NCBI RefSeq assembly: GCF_020360975.1
Contig: NW_025408672.1
Location: forward strand, 3,348,001-3,412,000
From: Hirsutella rhossiliensis
Taxonomy: Eukaryota; Ascomycota; Sordariomycetes; Hypocreales; Ophiocordycipitaceae
Direction of reading: 5' to 3'
Length of the DNA: 64,000 nucleotides
The translations under genes and the position numbers were made by a program. The notes below the pieces were generated by a model that did not search any database, was not told the DNA's origin, and saw only the letters and a list, made by a program, of their open reading frames with translations. Below, piece by piece: positions 43,556 through 55,663 of the stretch (position 1 is the first letter of the stretch; each line of letters opens with the position of its first letter).

Positions 43556-45372
43556 GTGCGCAGCGTGCTCACGGGTTTTGGGGATGACGATATCCTGATG
43601 ACGGCGGCGGACCTCGAGGAAACGGTAGAGGCCAGCGCGGGAATGGAGATCCGGCTCGGCGCCTCAACCTCCTTTATCGAGGCGGGTAAGGCCCTGGTAG
43701 CGAGGTTCACGCTGAACAAGAAGCAGGCGATTGCCTTCCTAATCATATGCCGTCAGCTTGACCTCATACGGCGCAGGGAGAAAGGCAACGGGTGTCAGCT
43801 ATGCCAATTCGTCGGCGGAGAGGGCGGAACGGGCAAGTCGCGAGTCATCGAGGCGCTCGTCGAACTCTTCGCGTCCAAGGATCAATCGAATCGCCTGATA
43901 ATAACGGCGACGTCAGGGACGGCAGCAGCACGGATCAATGGCATCACGATCCACCCGCCTGCGGGTTCTCCAAAGATCTCGCGGCAGTCGCAAATATGGC
44001 CAGGATCTCGACGGGTTGCGAATGCCGAACCAGGCGGAGCGGTTCGTCCACGGGCAATCCCGGATGGACTGGCAGGAGAAGGACGTGCTTGTCGTCGACG
44101 AGGTTAGCATGCTCGGTGCGCGGACGCTCCACGCGGTCAACGAGCAGCTCTGCCGGCTGCGCGGGTCGCACCAGGATTTTGGAGGATCCCCATTGTCCTC
44201 TTCTGCGGAGACTTCCACCAGTTCCGCCCGGTCCAAGAGCGGTCGATCCTCCTCCCAGCACGGCCGTCTCGTGGGACATGGACAACTCTTTCAAGGCCGA
44301 GCAACGGCACCAGCACGACAAGGCGCACGCGCTGTGGAAGAGGTTCACGACCGTCGTCATGCTCGACGAGCAAGTGCGCGCCGCTGGCGACCCAGAGCTG
44401 CAGAGGCTGTTAAAGCGAATCCGACTGGGCGCGCAGGACCGCACGGATCTGGACCTCCTCAACTCAAGATGCTACCAGGAAGGTAGGCGGATCCCGTGGG
44501 CATCAGGCATCACTGTGGTGACGCCGCTGAATAGGAACCGGTGGAACCTCAACATGGAGGCCAGCTTGGCGTTCCAGATCCAGCACCGGTCGACGCTGCG
44601 CATCTTCATATCCGGCCATAAATGGAAGGAGGGCTTGCCGACGGAGGAGGAGGCCATCATGATGCTGAACCAGGGCGACGATAGCGCAATACCGGTGCCG
44701 GCCGTCTTCATGTTCGTGCCGGGGATGCCGGTCGTCGTGAACCACAACACCCATCAGGGGCTAAAGCTGGTGAACGGTGCCAGCTACACGGCGCTGGAGG
44801 TTATCCTCGACAAGTCGTACCCGGGGCATCGCATCTCGGCAGACATGACGGTCCATTTCGGGCCGCCGGCGGGGATAATGCTGGAGTCCGAGACAACGAA
44901 AGACATTCACTCCGTCGGGATGCCGCCAGGAACGATCTTGTTGACGCCCATGACCGTCAAGATACAATGCCAGCGAAAGAGGCCGTGGCAGCAGAACGAC
45001 GTCAGCCGAAAGGGTCTGCCCTGTACGGCGGCCTTCGCGTGCACAGACTATAAAGTGCAGGGCAGGACGCTCGAGCGTGTAGCTCTGGAGCTGCGGGGGA
45101 CGCGGACGTCAAACATCGATGGACGCGCCGTATCCTCGCAGTGCGACCCGTACAGCCTGTACGTGCAGCTGTCCCGCTGCCCGACGTTGGATGGCATCAT
45201 GCTCGTCTCTAAAGTGCGGGATAGAGATTTGGTGGGCAATAGAGTTCCAGAGGAGATGACCGCCGCACAAGCGAGACCGGGTGAGCTGAGCGACAAGACT
45301 GTTCGCGAGGCCTCGGGATGGCTAGACGTCGACTCTTTAAGCTCCAGGGGCATATATGTGCAGCCATGGTGA
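43556..45372 (+). pseudogene. Helitron PIF1-like helicase domain (copy 2)
   Basis: The reading starts with VLTGFGDDDILMTAADLEE and contains Walker A GGEGGTGKS (43819-43845), ATSGTAAARINGITIH, Walker B VVDEVSMLGARTLHA, GDFHQFRPVQERS, VVTPLNRNRWNLN, and near the end TDYKVQGRTLERVAL and YVQLSRCPTLDGIMLVS, stop at 45372. Frame changes near 43975, 44060, 44185 and 44250 affect the middle; the C-terminal 370 codons are open. It is closely similar to the helicase half at 56.3-58.1 kb. No Rep (HUH) part precedes it. Confidence 0.88.
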
Positions 45373-45992
45373 TGCCGGACGCTCGACAGCATCGTGCTCG
45401 TATTAAGTAGGGATGCGGGAGAGGTCGCGGTTCGGACCTCGGCCAAAGTGCTAAAGCAACACAACCAAACAACCAATAAAAGAAGGAAGCTTGCAAGGAG
45501 GGGCTAAGACGAAAGAAGGAAATCTTGGGCCAATTAGAAGCCGAGGTTTTCGAGGGTGAATGAGTTTTGAAGTTTTGGGTTTTTTTTTCGCGTCCAGAAG
45601 AGCTTCTCGTTCCTCAAGGCATGGGGGACATCAACAAGGAAGGACACAGGTAAGGCAACCCTTCATGGGTTGCGCAAAGAGCCTTGAGGAACGAAGGCCG
45701 AAGATTGGAGAGACAAACAAGACAAAGACAGGGTGAGAGAAAGAACGCAAGCAGGCGGTAGCGCTAGGAACTAAAACATGCAAAAAAGGTAGGTAAAGAA
45801 AGCGGCCATTCGGGCACCATCCCGCCGCGGGGAAGAGGCAGAAAAAGCAAGAAGGCAAGTAAAGCGGTGATGACGATTGCGGGGTAAGCGAGAGGAAGGG
45901 AGCATAAGAGGGCGCCAAGGCACGAATAGGAGAACAAGAGCAGAAGCGTCTACCCTAGCTACCGATCGAGCAGTTAGGAAAACAACTACAGC
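45373..45992. other. Helitron 3' region with CGTTCCTCAAGGCAT motif and hairpin arm
   Basis: Purine-rich sequence. It shares CCAATTAGAAGCC and TTTTCGAGGG with the 3' side of Helitron copy 3 (58.55 kb). CGTTCCTCAAGGCAT at 45608-45622 is repeated in inverted orientation (GCCTTGAGGAACG, 45681-45693), so the two could pair into a 13-bp stem. It is a candidate Helitron terminus. Confidence 0.5.
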
Positions 45993-46495
45993 ATGGCCAC
46001 TTGCAACGTTTCCGTGGAGTTCTGGTGCGAATTCGGGGCCACGGAGCTGAAGTACAAGCATAGCATCCCGAAGACGCTCGTGACGCAGGTAGCCAGGCGA
46101 GGCCGAACCACGCAGCCAGTGCACTGTTCCTACAGTGGATAAGGCCGATCCTACGGGAGCACGAGGCAGCGTGTCGGAAGGCAGCAGGGGTGCGCTGCGA
46201 GAGCTGCGGCGGACTCGCAAAGGAGATTCTACAGAGCCCGATATCGTACCTACACGCAGAGAGGCCGTTTGTGCTCGTGGTCGTGTCGTCGTTCTGCGGC
46301 AAAGAAGGATGCGAAATTAGGACGAGGCAGGAAATGCAGGACAAGATGGCAGAGGCGGGGCAGGCGGGCGGAAACAAGGGCGCGACGCAAATGCAAGGGC
46401 AGGATGCGCAGAGCACAGAGGGGAAGGTCTGCCGGGTTTGTGGAGAGATGGCGGGGGCGAGGAGGTTAAAAAGAGATAAACGTTGTAATGTGTAG
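45993..46495 (+). pseudogene. MYND-like zinc-finger gene, C-terminally truncated, possible Helitron cargo
   Basis: The ATG at 45993 begins MATCNVSVEFWCEFGATEL. A 47-bp GT-AG intron (46089-46135) joins in phase 0 to WIRPILREHEAACRKAAGV, then RCESCGGLAKEIL, FVLVVVSSFCGKEGC, and near the end VCRVCGEMAGARRL, stop at 46493-46495. CRVCGEMAGARR looks like the opening CxxC of a MYND domain, but the remaining Cys/His pairs are missing, so the protein (151 residues) ends where the finger should begin. It lies between a Helitron 3' region and more Helitron-related sequence; capture by a Helitron is inference. Confidence 0.5.
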
Positions 46496-47743
46496 AGTAA
46501 TGGTAATTTTGCAGCGATAAGTTTCGTTAGGAATAGCATCTCGAGAGGGAGAACGGTTTATTTTAGTAAAGGCAAGAGGCGTAAGAGAGCGATAGGTTTA
46601 TAGTAGGCAGCTCATTTCTGCATGCGATAGCGGATAGGTCGAGCGGGCGGGTCGGAGGTGCTCGCGACAATAGAGTCAAGAGGGGAACCCGGCTTGGCTG
46701 CCGGAGCGGGAACGGGCGGGACGCCGCTCGGTCGAGACGAAGAAGCGGCCGGCGGGGAGAGGAGGAGGGCGGCGGAGCTGACGGTGTCCGAAGACGAGGA
46801 AGGCGGCGAATTCTGCTGCTGCAGCAAGCGCGCCCTCTTCATGGGCGTATCGGCAAGGGCCGGGTGGGAAGTTTAGTGTAAAGAGAAGGGCCAGTGGCGA
46901 TGGTGTGTAAGAGAAGTCAAAGGATTCTAAACAAAGACGCAACATGGCGTTAGTGGTAGGTTATATAAGGAGCCTTTGTAAAAGAGGGTTATAAGATGCG
47001 TATAGAGGAGAGTGCAATAAGAAAAGGAGAACTTTAAAAGGCGGTCTAGTAAGATGTTGAGAGTTTTAAGACAAGCAGGACGCGCGAAGCTATATTCGAG
47101 GAGAAGCAGGCAGCCCTATTCGCAACACGTGTAAGACATGGTTTTAAACTTCAGCGGGCAAGTGTCTAGGGGCATACGGAAGCTTTGACTGATAAGAGCT
47201 GGATGACAAGAAGGAAAAGCGTAGCATGCAAAGCATAGGCAAGAAGAAGCCGTCGCGGCGACGTACATATAAGGATCGGCCGAGGCCGTCTAGCCTATCG
47301 CATATAGCAGCAGGCAATGGCGGGCGGGCTTAATAGAAAGGCGGCGCCGGTATAATGCAAAGAGCAGCAGCACGCATATAGACATAGTAGAGAGCTACGA
47401 GTAAGATATATAGACTTTTTAGAGGATCCTATATGCGCAAGAGGGGTGCCAGTCAGCAAGATAAGTGCAGGGCGAATAATCGAGGCAAGGATTTATACGC
47501 TGTTATTACACTTACGAGGATTTACGCCAGGGCTAGTGGCACCATAAGTAGGCAGGGCCAAAGAGGGCAGGTGCAAAGAGGAAGACAAGACGTCCGTGGG
47601 GCTTTGGTAGACCGGTGTCGCAATGAAGCCAGCCAACGGAAGGGACCAGTCCGGAGCGGGGGACGGGGCAAGCCCGGCGCCAGAAGCCTGCGCAGCGCCG
47701 TACACAGGACCAGAGTTCCAGCCGACCACAGCAGCGCCGGCAC
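46496..47743. other. Purine-rich noncoding stretch
   Basis: About 1.25 kb rich in AG and GGA words, with TATA-like runs near 46960 and 47400. One low-complexity 76-codon ORF on the minus strand (46842-46612, Ser/Pro-rich) has no support as a gene. It could be an untranslated or regulatory part of a Helitron. Confidence 0.35.
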
Positions 47744-47940
47744 TTGCTAGCGGCGCCCTCGGAGAGCAAGAAGAGGCGTCAAGGAGGCGCCTCCGAGGCG
47801 AGGGCGGGGAAGACCGCCAGGACTAGGGAGATGGAGGATCAGCGCAGGCCGAGTCATGCCGCGGGATATCCAGCCTCGGCCGACACCAAGCGCGGCGGCA
47901 ACTTGGCTGCCGCCGACACCGAGGGCGGCAGGGCACTGGC

Positions 47941-48370
47941 TGCCGCAAGGCGTGCCCAGCGCCGTCTCGGCCTCAGGAAAAGCCAGCGCGCACCAAGAGA
48001 AATCCGGCCTCTGCCGACAGTAGAGGCCGCCGGTCCCGCCGCCGCCGACGAGAAGTTCGGACGTTCCGCGGGACATTCGGCCACAGCCGACATGGAGGGC
48101 CGCCGGCCCTTCGCCGCCGACGAGAAGTTCGGACGCGCCGCGGGATATCCAGGCTCTGTCGACACCGACGGCGGCAGGGCGCCGGCTGCCGCAAGGCGGG
48201 CCTAGCGCCGTCTCGGCCTCAGGGAAAAGCCAGCGCGCACCGAGGGAAATCCGGCCTCTGCCGACGGTGGAGGCCGCCGGGCCTTCGCCGCCGCCGACGA
48301 GAAGTTCGGACGTTCCGCGGGATATTCGGCCACAACCGACTTGGGGCCGCCGGCCCTTCGCCGCCGTCAA
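47941..48370 (+). repeat. GC-rich imperfect tandem repeat, period about 246 bp
   Basis: The word TGCCGCAAGG at 47941 recurs at 48187. The following GCGCCGTCTCGGCCTCAGG, AAGCCAGCGCGCACC, AATCCGGCCTCTGCCGAC and GAGAAGTTCGGACG segments recur in the same order. A shorter internal repeat (GACGAGAAGTTCGGACG, GGCCGCCGG) recurs at about 80-bp spacing. Long ORFs on both strands are a by-product of the GC content. The repeat sits upstream of the Helitron Rep-helicase and might be its promoter-proximal array. Confidence 0.7.
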
Positions 48371-48671
48371 GCGGGACTAGCTCGGCCGTAGTCTCGATCG
48401 GAAGCCAGCACTCGCCGCGAGCCATCCAGTCCCGGCCGGCCAGCAGGGCCGAGATCCCCGCCACAACCGGACGCAGCCGGGCTGCTTGTTGGCGGCAGAG
48501 ATAGCGCCTCGGCAGGTACGGTCGTAGAGCGAGGTAAAGGCGTGTAGCGGTGATAGCTAACCGGACGCAGGTAGATCGGCGATAAGACGGCAGGCGAGGG
48601 AAGAGCAGAAGAGGAAACGCCATCTTAGTAGTGGGCAGGCCGAGCGGAAACGCGCCCGGGTCGGTGAAAGG

Positions 48672-49771
48672 GTGCCGAGACCAAGGGAGCTGCAGGCCGA
48701 GGACCTAGCCAGCGCGCTGCGGCACCTCGACGAGGAGTTCGAGGCGGGCGAGAGGCTGGCCAACGAGCAGACGTGGTGTGCGCCGGTGCCGCGCGAGAGG
48801 CAGGTGAGGACGGTGCGGAAGTTCTACCGGGCGTTCCACGACGCTGGCACGCTGCCGATCGCGACCTGCACGCTATGCTACCGGAAGCGGGCCAAGGGGG
48901 AGCTGAGGGAGATGGCGTGGGAGATGGGAGGGGTGGTCGCGGAGCGGTGTTGCGGGGCGGGCGGTCCCCGTTCGGGTGCCTGCTTCCCGGAGGGCAGGCC
49001 GGTGGCGGTCTGCGCAGAGTGCGCGCGATGGGCCGGGCGTGAGGGGGCGTCGCCGGCCATGCACCTCCATGGGCGGCTCGGCTGCGAGCACGCGTACCCC
49101 GACGAGCTAAAGGACCTCACGCCGCTCGAGGAGAAGCTCATCTCGCTCAACTCGTGCTACGGCTTCGTGACGAAGTATAGCATCCCCGGCGGCCAGAGGC
49201 AGAGCGTGAGGTACCCGAGGCACGTCAAGGGCCATATCACGGTGTTCCCGAACGACGTGCAGGGCCTGGCTGCCAGGTGCTCCCGCACCCGCTGGTCCGG
49301 GTCATGGACGAGATCCACGTCTCGTGGCAGGGCGCTGAGAGGCCCGGGCCGCGGGACCTATCAGGCCTGCTGTCGGTAAGGCGGTCGGCGGTCGAGAGGG
49401 CGCTGGCCTGGCTCAAGGAGAACAACCCGCTCTACGGCGAGGTCGAGATCGACGCGGCGGAGATAGCCAGCTGGGGCGCCGCCGCACGGTGCCGCCGGTG
49501 GTGTGCGAGCGGCTGGAGCGAAACGAGCCGTCGGCGCGGGAGAGGACGCAGACGGCGCAGGTGGTGCCGCCGTCGGAGCGGGCCATGGACGACGGAGGCG
49601 CGGCCGAGATCGAGGAGGTCCTCGCGATGCTAAGGCAGGGCCAGGACCCCGCCGAGGGGAGCCGCGACGTCGGGCTCACGTGCGAGGACGACGACAGGGA
49701 CGGCGCTAGGCCCGAAGAGGACGGGGACGTAATCAATGAGGTAACGTCTTCCGGCATGTTCCCGTTAGATG
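48672..49771 (+). pseudogene. Helitron Rep-helicase, N-terminal part (DUF6570-like)
   Basis: From about 48672 (no ATG at this point; the true start may be upstream) the frame gives CTLCYRKRAKGELREMAWE, CAECARWAGREG, LTPLEEKLISLNSCYGFVTK, HVKGHITVFPNDVQGLA. After a frame change near 49270 come VMDEIHVSWQGAERPGP and ERALAWLKENNPLYGEVEID. These are the hallmarks of the DUF6570 domain found in front of Helitron_like_N in eukaryotic Helitrons. Another frame change near 49480 leads into an acidic stretch that is cut by the MULE at 49771. Confidence 0.82.
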
Positions 49772-52700
49772 AGTAATCAAACATACACTCCTGATTTTCA
49801 AACATACACTCCCGACCTAAGCCCCATTTGGAAGAAGACCCCGCCACCAAAATTTGGCGCGCGCTTTCCCAACGCCCTGGCTTGCCGTGACCATCGCCGC
49901 CGCCCACCCGCCCAGCCACCTGCCTTTTTGGCCGCCATCTGCATTTTCGCAATCATCAACAATTGAAGCTATCACCACTTGACTCAACACAACAGCAACG
50001 CCGCCGCCGCCTACCGCAATAGTCACGTCTAGTCAATCGTCCCGATGAATTCGACCGAAAGCAATACCAACAGTAGCACCGAGGCTATCACGGAGATGTC
50101 TTTCGATACGTATGATGAGGCGCTTGAAACACTCAAAGCTACGCAAGAGCTCCTTGGCTACGTCGTAGTCGTTGCAAATAGCAAGAATACCGGCAAGCCT
50201 AGGCGCAAGGAAGCCAATATCCGCTGTGAATACAGTGGTCAGTATAGGCCCTGGGACGAGGCAGAGGGTATATACAAGACGTCATCCAAGAAGTCGGGAT
50301 GTGACTTTCGCTGTTACATCCGCTTCTACCGACGTTGCAATGCATTCAAAGTCACCATCAAGCACGGCTCTCATAACCACGAACCTCTATTTGAGCCAAT
50401 TGCTAACCCCATCGTCCGTCAACGAAGCCAACGCAAATTCGGCATCGAGCGTCTTCATAGCCTCGTCGAGGGCTTAGCAAGAACGTCAATAACAAGAGCA
50501 GGGATATCGTGGATGCTATCCGACAGGAATATCCTGAGCTCCTTATTACCGATTCTGATATACACTTCATCCAGCTGCAACTTCGTGCCTTCCGTTACGG
50601 CGCCTCTACATCTACACAAGCCTTCCTCGATGTACTCAAAGATGCTAAAGCAAAGGGGAAATCAGCTACTATGCAGTTGACCGTGGCCCTAATGGGAAGG
50701 TTTGGAGGTTTTTCTGGACATACGATGACTGTATTGCTGACTGGAAGCGTAACCCCGAGCTCCTTATCATGGATAATACGTATAAGGTCAACCGCTTTAA
50801 CATGCCGCTTCTACAGATCATTGGCACAACAGGGCTACACAAGAGCTTCAGTGTAGGCTTTGGCCTCACTGCCAAGGAAGACGAAGGCGCGTTCCAATGG
50901 ATCCTCTCACAGTTGCGTGAGGCTGGTCGGCAGGCTGATATTCCGGACCCGGGCGTTGTGATTACCGACTTTGATACCGCCCTGAAGAACGCCCTTGACT
51001 CTATCTTCCCATCAACGCAACAACAAGTGTGCGTTTGGCATATGATGAAGAACGTGATCCTTCACATCAAGAAGAAGTGGAAGGATCCTCGATGGCACCG
51101 AGATTGGCGGAGATAGGCCAGAACAGGAGACTCGCCTCGCTGCAGCAGCTCTCGACGACCCTATACAGGCAGATAATGCCATTGACGAGGACCGACCTAT
51201 CGACCGTGCCACTGATTACCAGATTCAACATGCCTCACAACTGGCAGATCAGTGCGTTGAGCAACAAGATGATCGTGAAGATGACGATGGAAACCCAATA
51301 CTACCCCGGCTCCAAGGCGGACTTTTGAGCACACAGCTGACGGTATCCGTGATGCCTGGGTTTCAGTCTTTAGGGCTCGCACGGCTGAGGAGTGCAGAGA
51401 TCAGTGGATCTACTCTGTATAGAGTTTTCGGATCAGCCAGGTAACCCTAGCCCTAACTACCCTCCTACTCTAACCTTTACTAAATAGCTCCTCTTATAGC
51501 TCTCGTTAATTACCTCCGTACAACCTACTGGCCATGGCGTGCCCAGTTTTCCACCTACGCTATCCAACAGTACCGAAATTATAACATTACGGTAACTTCC
51601 CGTGTGGAGAGCACACATCACGAGTTGAAGTCACGATTACGCAACCGCTTCATTGACCTCCATCAGCTACAAGAGCACATCAGAGGGCTCGTTACCCATC
51701 GGCAAAAGAAGCATCGCGAGAAGCTTCAATCCGAGTTTGCAAGAGCTAGAGTTGAATGGGCCAAGCAGACGATTGCGAAGTCACTGCACCGAAAAATTGG
51801 CTGGCAGCCGATGAAACAGATCTTCAGGCAAGTTAGGCTAGCCCGGCTGAGCTTGCCGATAATCGAGGCATGCCTACGATTTGTACGGGTGCTTTCACGA
51901 TGCAATGGGGGCTGCCCTGCCGGCATACAATCCGCGATTTGATCCAGGCTGACGCGGCCGCCCTTATACCATTGCATCTTATTGATAACCACTGGCGGGT
52001 TTACGGCGTGACTGTAAGTATCTTGCTCCAGCCATAAGTACTATACTAATTTACTAGCAGCCTGAACAACAGCAATATATCGATGCAGACCACGAAGCCG
52101 ATCCTGACGTTGTCCAGCCTCGCCGGCGTGGAAACAGTAGACGCGAGGTATCCTCCACTAGAGGCATCTACGGGCCGGATCCTTAGTGCTTGGGAGCAAG
52201 AGGAGCATAGAGCCAACCCAGAGCTCGTATCACGGCCACCAGAGACGCAAAAGAAGAAGAGGAAGGGCACAGGCACCACTATCATGAACAAGAGGTCGAA
52301 TACACTTGCTTCCGTGAGCAGCCGGGTTGACGATCTTGCCCAGCAGATCGGTGATTTCATCAAGTCACAAGCAGCAGCAACGCCGGTGCTGTTATCACAG
52401 GTGCCCTCACTTCCACAGGTGCCGCTGGTGTCACAGGGATACCAAACGACGATGCCCTCACTTCCACAGCCGGCGCCGCCGTCACAGGAGACTATGTGAT
52501 GCCACCGCCTACACCAATTCTGCCTGTATACGTACAGGCGCCGGCGCCGTCACAGTGGCAAGAACCGCCTCCTCGTCACAGGCACATCACGACGGCTTCA
52601 TGTGGGCACAGCCGCCGGCACAGTCTCACGAGACGGCTACGGAGCATTTCCAGCAGCTAGGGGATCAGAGGGACACGGCACCATACAAAACTAGCAGGCA

Positions 52701-53285
52701 GGCCGGTCACAAATTCGTTCCTTACGTGCCTCGCCCTCCGCCGCGTCGGACGGATCCTTCCTCACAGTCACAGTCACAGTCACAGAGGTAGGCAAAGACC
52801 TTCCGCCATTATATGCATATTGTATATATATCGGAAGATCGATCGGGCCGGGCTTATTGATAGCTTCAATTGAATGACTCTAAGGGATGCATCTTCCGGC
52901 GTTGGTAATAATTGCAGATAGAATCCATATATGTCAGACAATAGTGTCCCACACCTCGCACGTGACAGCGGTTGATCTTTGTGGCATCAGTCAATTGATG
53001 AGAATTATCTAAAGAACAAAGGAAAGGAAAAGGATCGATGCACACATTCGTGCAACAATATATACCCTGATCATTGCGGCGAAGCCGCGGCGCAGCAGTG
53101 GCAGTGATCGAGCATAAGGTTTCAGGAACTGACACGGGCGTGATATGCGACAATATATCTAGGCAGGCAGCCGCGGCAGCGGCGTTGGGAAAGCGCGCGC
53201 CAAATTTTGGTGGCGGGGTCTTCTTCCAAATGGGGCTTAGGTCGGGAGTGTATGTTTGAAAATCTGGAGTGTATGTTTGATTACT
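49772..53285 (+). mobile_element. MULE transposon (copy B) with 105-bp terminal repeats and 11-bp duplication
   Basis: The ends (49772-49876 and 53181-53285) are inverted repeats of 105 bp with one mismatch, starting AGTAATCAAACATACACTCC. CCCGTTAGATG flanks the element (49761-49771, 53286-53296). Long inverted ends and a 9-11-bp duplication are typical of Mutator-like elements. The element (3514 bp) interrupts the Helitron Rep frame and carries its own transposase. Confidence 0.95.
50045..52499 (+). pseudogene. MULE transposase (copy B), frameshifted
   Basis: The ATG at 50045 starts an N-terminal FAR1-like domain (SFDTYDEALETLKATQ, CDFRCYIRFY, KHGSHNHEPLFEP). Next come LLIMDNTYKVNRFNMPLL with the first catalytic Asp, VVITDFDTALKNAL with the second, CVWHMMKNVILH, VESTHHELKSRLRNRFID with the Glu, and SWIM-like CTGAFTMQWGLPCRH. 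The C-terminal 138 codons (52083-52499) are Pro/Gln-rich. Frame changes lie near 50475, 50685, 51110 and 51890. The transposase is a different MULE lineage from copy A. Confidence 0.88.
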
Positions 53286-53296
53286 CCCGTTAGATG

Positions 53297-55596
53297 GGGC
53301 GCCAGATGTGGCCGACGCCGAGAAGATTCGCTTCGCCCGCGACGCGGTCGGGCCCGAGGGAGCGCGCGCCAGCCCGAGGACGTGGGTAGGGACGGCGGCC
53401 AGAGGGGCGGCGGGCGACGGCGGCGACGGCGAGCCGTACATACAGGTGCGACGCGGCGAGGATTTCGCCGACTCGGCGGACGCCTCCTTCTTTGCAAAGG
53501 CCTTCCGACCCTGTTCCCTTGGCTTAGGCGGGCCGAGGCTCGCCGACGAGGACGCCGCGGGAGAGAGCGCGGCCCTAGCGTCGGGAACCAGGGCGCCCAG
53601 GCGGAGCGGGTTGCAGAGGGCCTTATGTCGACGCGGAACATGAAGCTCCAGGCATGGGCCGACGTCGTGCTGCGGCGTCACGGCGGCCGGTTCGCGACGC
53701 ACCCTATCTTCGCCTTCCTTGTCTTTAACATGGGCGTGCGGTCTAAGAACCGCCAGGCCAGCATGCTAGGCGTAGCGAGGAAGAACTTCGCAAGGGTCGA
53801 GGGCCTACTAAAGTCGTTAACGGCGCAGAGGCTCGAGGCGGCCAGGCCGAGCTCGAGGCCACAGGTAAGACTAGCGACGACGGGGTAAAGAGCCCTCCGG
53901 TCCCTCTCCGTGTTCGGCTACCGGCAGCCAATGTCGAGGAGAGCCGCCTTAGTATGCGGAAGAAGATACTATCCTCATCGTTAGGTACGGGTGCCGGCTA
54001 TCTGGTTCACGCTGAACCCGAACGACATTACGAACCTAGTAAAGTTACGGCTAGCGGCGCACCGCGGCCGCGACCCCGACGAGGCCGAGGCCTTCCTAAG
54101 TGACCTAGGGACCGCGTATAAGCGGACGCGGCTGGCCATATCGGACCCGATGAGCTCGGCCGTCTTCTTCCACCGGGAGATGACGCTCTTCTTCGAGCAC
54201 TACGTCAACGTCGGGGAGGAGTCGGTGTTCGGCCACGTCGGCGCATACTACGGGCGGTAGAGACCAACGAGCGAGGCGCCTCCACATCCACGGGCTCCTC
54301 TGGCTAAGGGGCAACGCGGGCATTGGCGACGCGCTCGCCGGCCCGGACGCGGAGGAGCAGGCGGCGTACCGGGAGCGCATCGTCCGCTACGTAGATAGCG
54401 TCTTCTCTGAGGTAAGGCGGCCGCCTTAACACAAACCCCGATGCCCCTATCTGGGTCAGGCTGAGGGGCCTAAGCTGAACCGAGGCCGCAGGAGCTAGAC
54501 GCAGAAGGTTACTGTGCCATGCAGGCAGAGCGGTCGGCCACGGCGGACATATCGTCGCGGCTCGACGACGTCGCGCGCTTCACGGACACCTTCGACGAGG
54601 AGGCCAACTTCTGCGCGGGCGCGACGCAGATCCATACGCATAGCGCGACCTGCGTAAAATACTCGCTCGGCGTGGGGGCGCGGAAGGGGGACCTCTGCCG
54701 GTTTAAGGCGCCGTGGAGGTTGGTGGAGAGGACGGCGCTGACGGCGGACGGGGTGCTCGAGATCCGGCGGACGCATAGCATGGTGAACCGGTGGAACAGG
54801 GCGATGGCAGTGGGGCTACGACACAACCACGACATCTCGTTCATCGCGACGCAGCGCAAGACCATGGCCCTAATCTACTATATTACTAACTATGCGACGA
54901 AGGTAGAGGACCCGGTGTGGAAGCGTGTGGCCGCCGCGGCCGAGTTCCTTCCTGTGCTAGAGCCGACGGGAGAGGGCAACAGAAGTGGCGCCGACCGCGA
55001 CGCCGGCCGGGAGGGCGGGGCCGAAGGGGTAGCGACGGCGGCGGACCCCGTAGGGGGAAATAAGACGAGAACGTTCCTGCTTAAGGCGGCGAATCGAGTC
55101 TTTACGGAGCGGCCGCTGTCGCAGGTCGAGGTGATCGCGCACCTCCTAGGGTACCCGGCGGAGTTTAGCAGCGGCTCAGCGTGGGCGTATATAAACGCAA
55201 ACCAGCTCTACTGGGCCGTCTTCCGCCGGTGGCGGCACCTCCGACGGGCGAGCGGCGCCGAGGCGACGGGCGACGCGCCGGACGAGACGGTCGTCGTCGA
55301 GGAGGCTGGCCTGAGGATCCTCTCGTCGAGGCCTACCGGCACCGGGGCGAGCTCCTGCGGGGCCTCTGCCTTTATGACTACGCATCGCTTGTAAGGTTAA
55401 AGCAAAACGGCAGCGGCGCCGACGGTATGGCGGGCTGGGGTGAGGTACCCTTCGCGGAGAGCTGGGCGTCGGGGAAGGGCTGGGTGCAGGCGCTTAGGCG
55501 GCCGGGTTGCGGGGCGACTGTATGCGTCGACGGATACCTCAGCAAGGAGTTCAGCGAGGAAGACGACGAGTCGTGCCACCGGAGGTGCGTACTATA
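53297..55596 (+). pseudogene. Helitron Rep (HUH) domain, after the MULE
   Basis: The frame resumes after the MULE with FADSADASFFAKAFPTLFPW and then HGGRFATHPIFAFLVFNMG, PAIWFTLNPNDITNL and DPMSSAVFFHREM (Helitron_like_N). The HUH motif appears as LHIHGLLWLRG (54278-54310). The Rep tyrosines appear in YYITNYATK (about 54876-54902). The relaxase-type domain nicks and joins single-stranded DNA. The C-terminal side reads LSQVEVIAHLLGYPAEF and VCVDGYLSKEFSEED. Frame changes near 53510, 53860, 53990, 54255, 54420 and 55330 break it. Confidence 0.87.
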
Positions 55597-55663
55597 AGAC
55601 GGGGGGCGCCTAAGAGGAAGGCAGAGCAGCTAGGGGCATCGGCTAACAGCATCTAGGGCGGCG

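Noticed and set aside
46612..46842. 76-codon Ser/Pro/Ala-rich ORF on the minus strand
   Set aside because: Low complexity, no motif and no clear promoter; not enough to call a gene.
47747..48370. Long ORFs on both strands in the GC-rich tandem repeat
   Set aside because: Stop codons are rare because of composition; both strands and several frames are open, so coding cannot be inferred.
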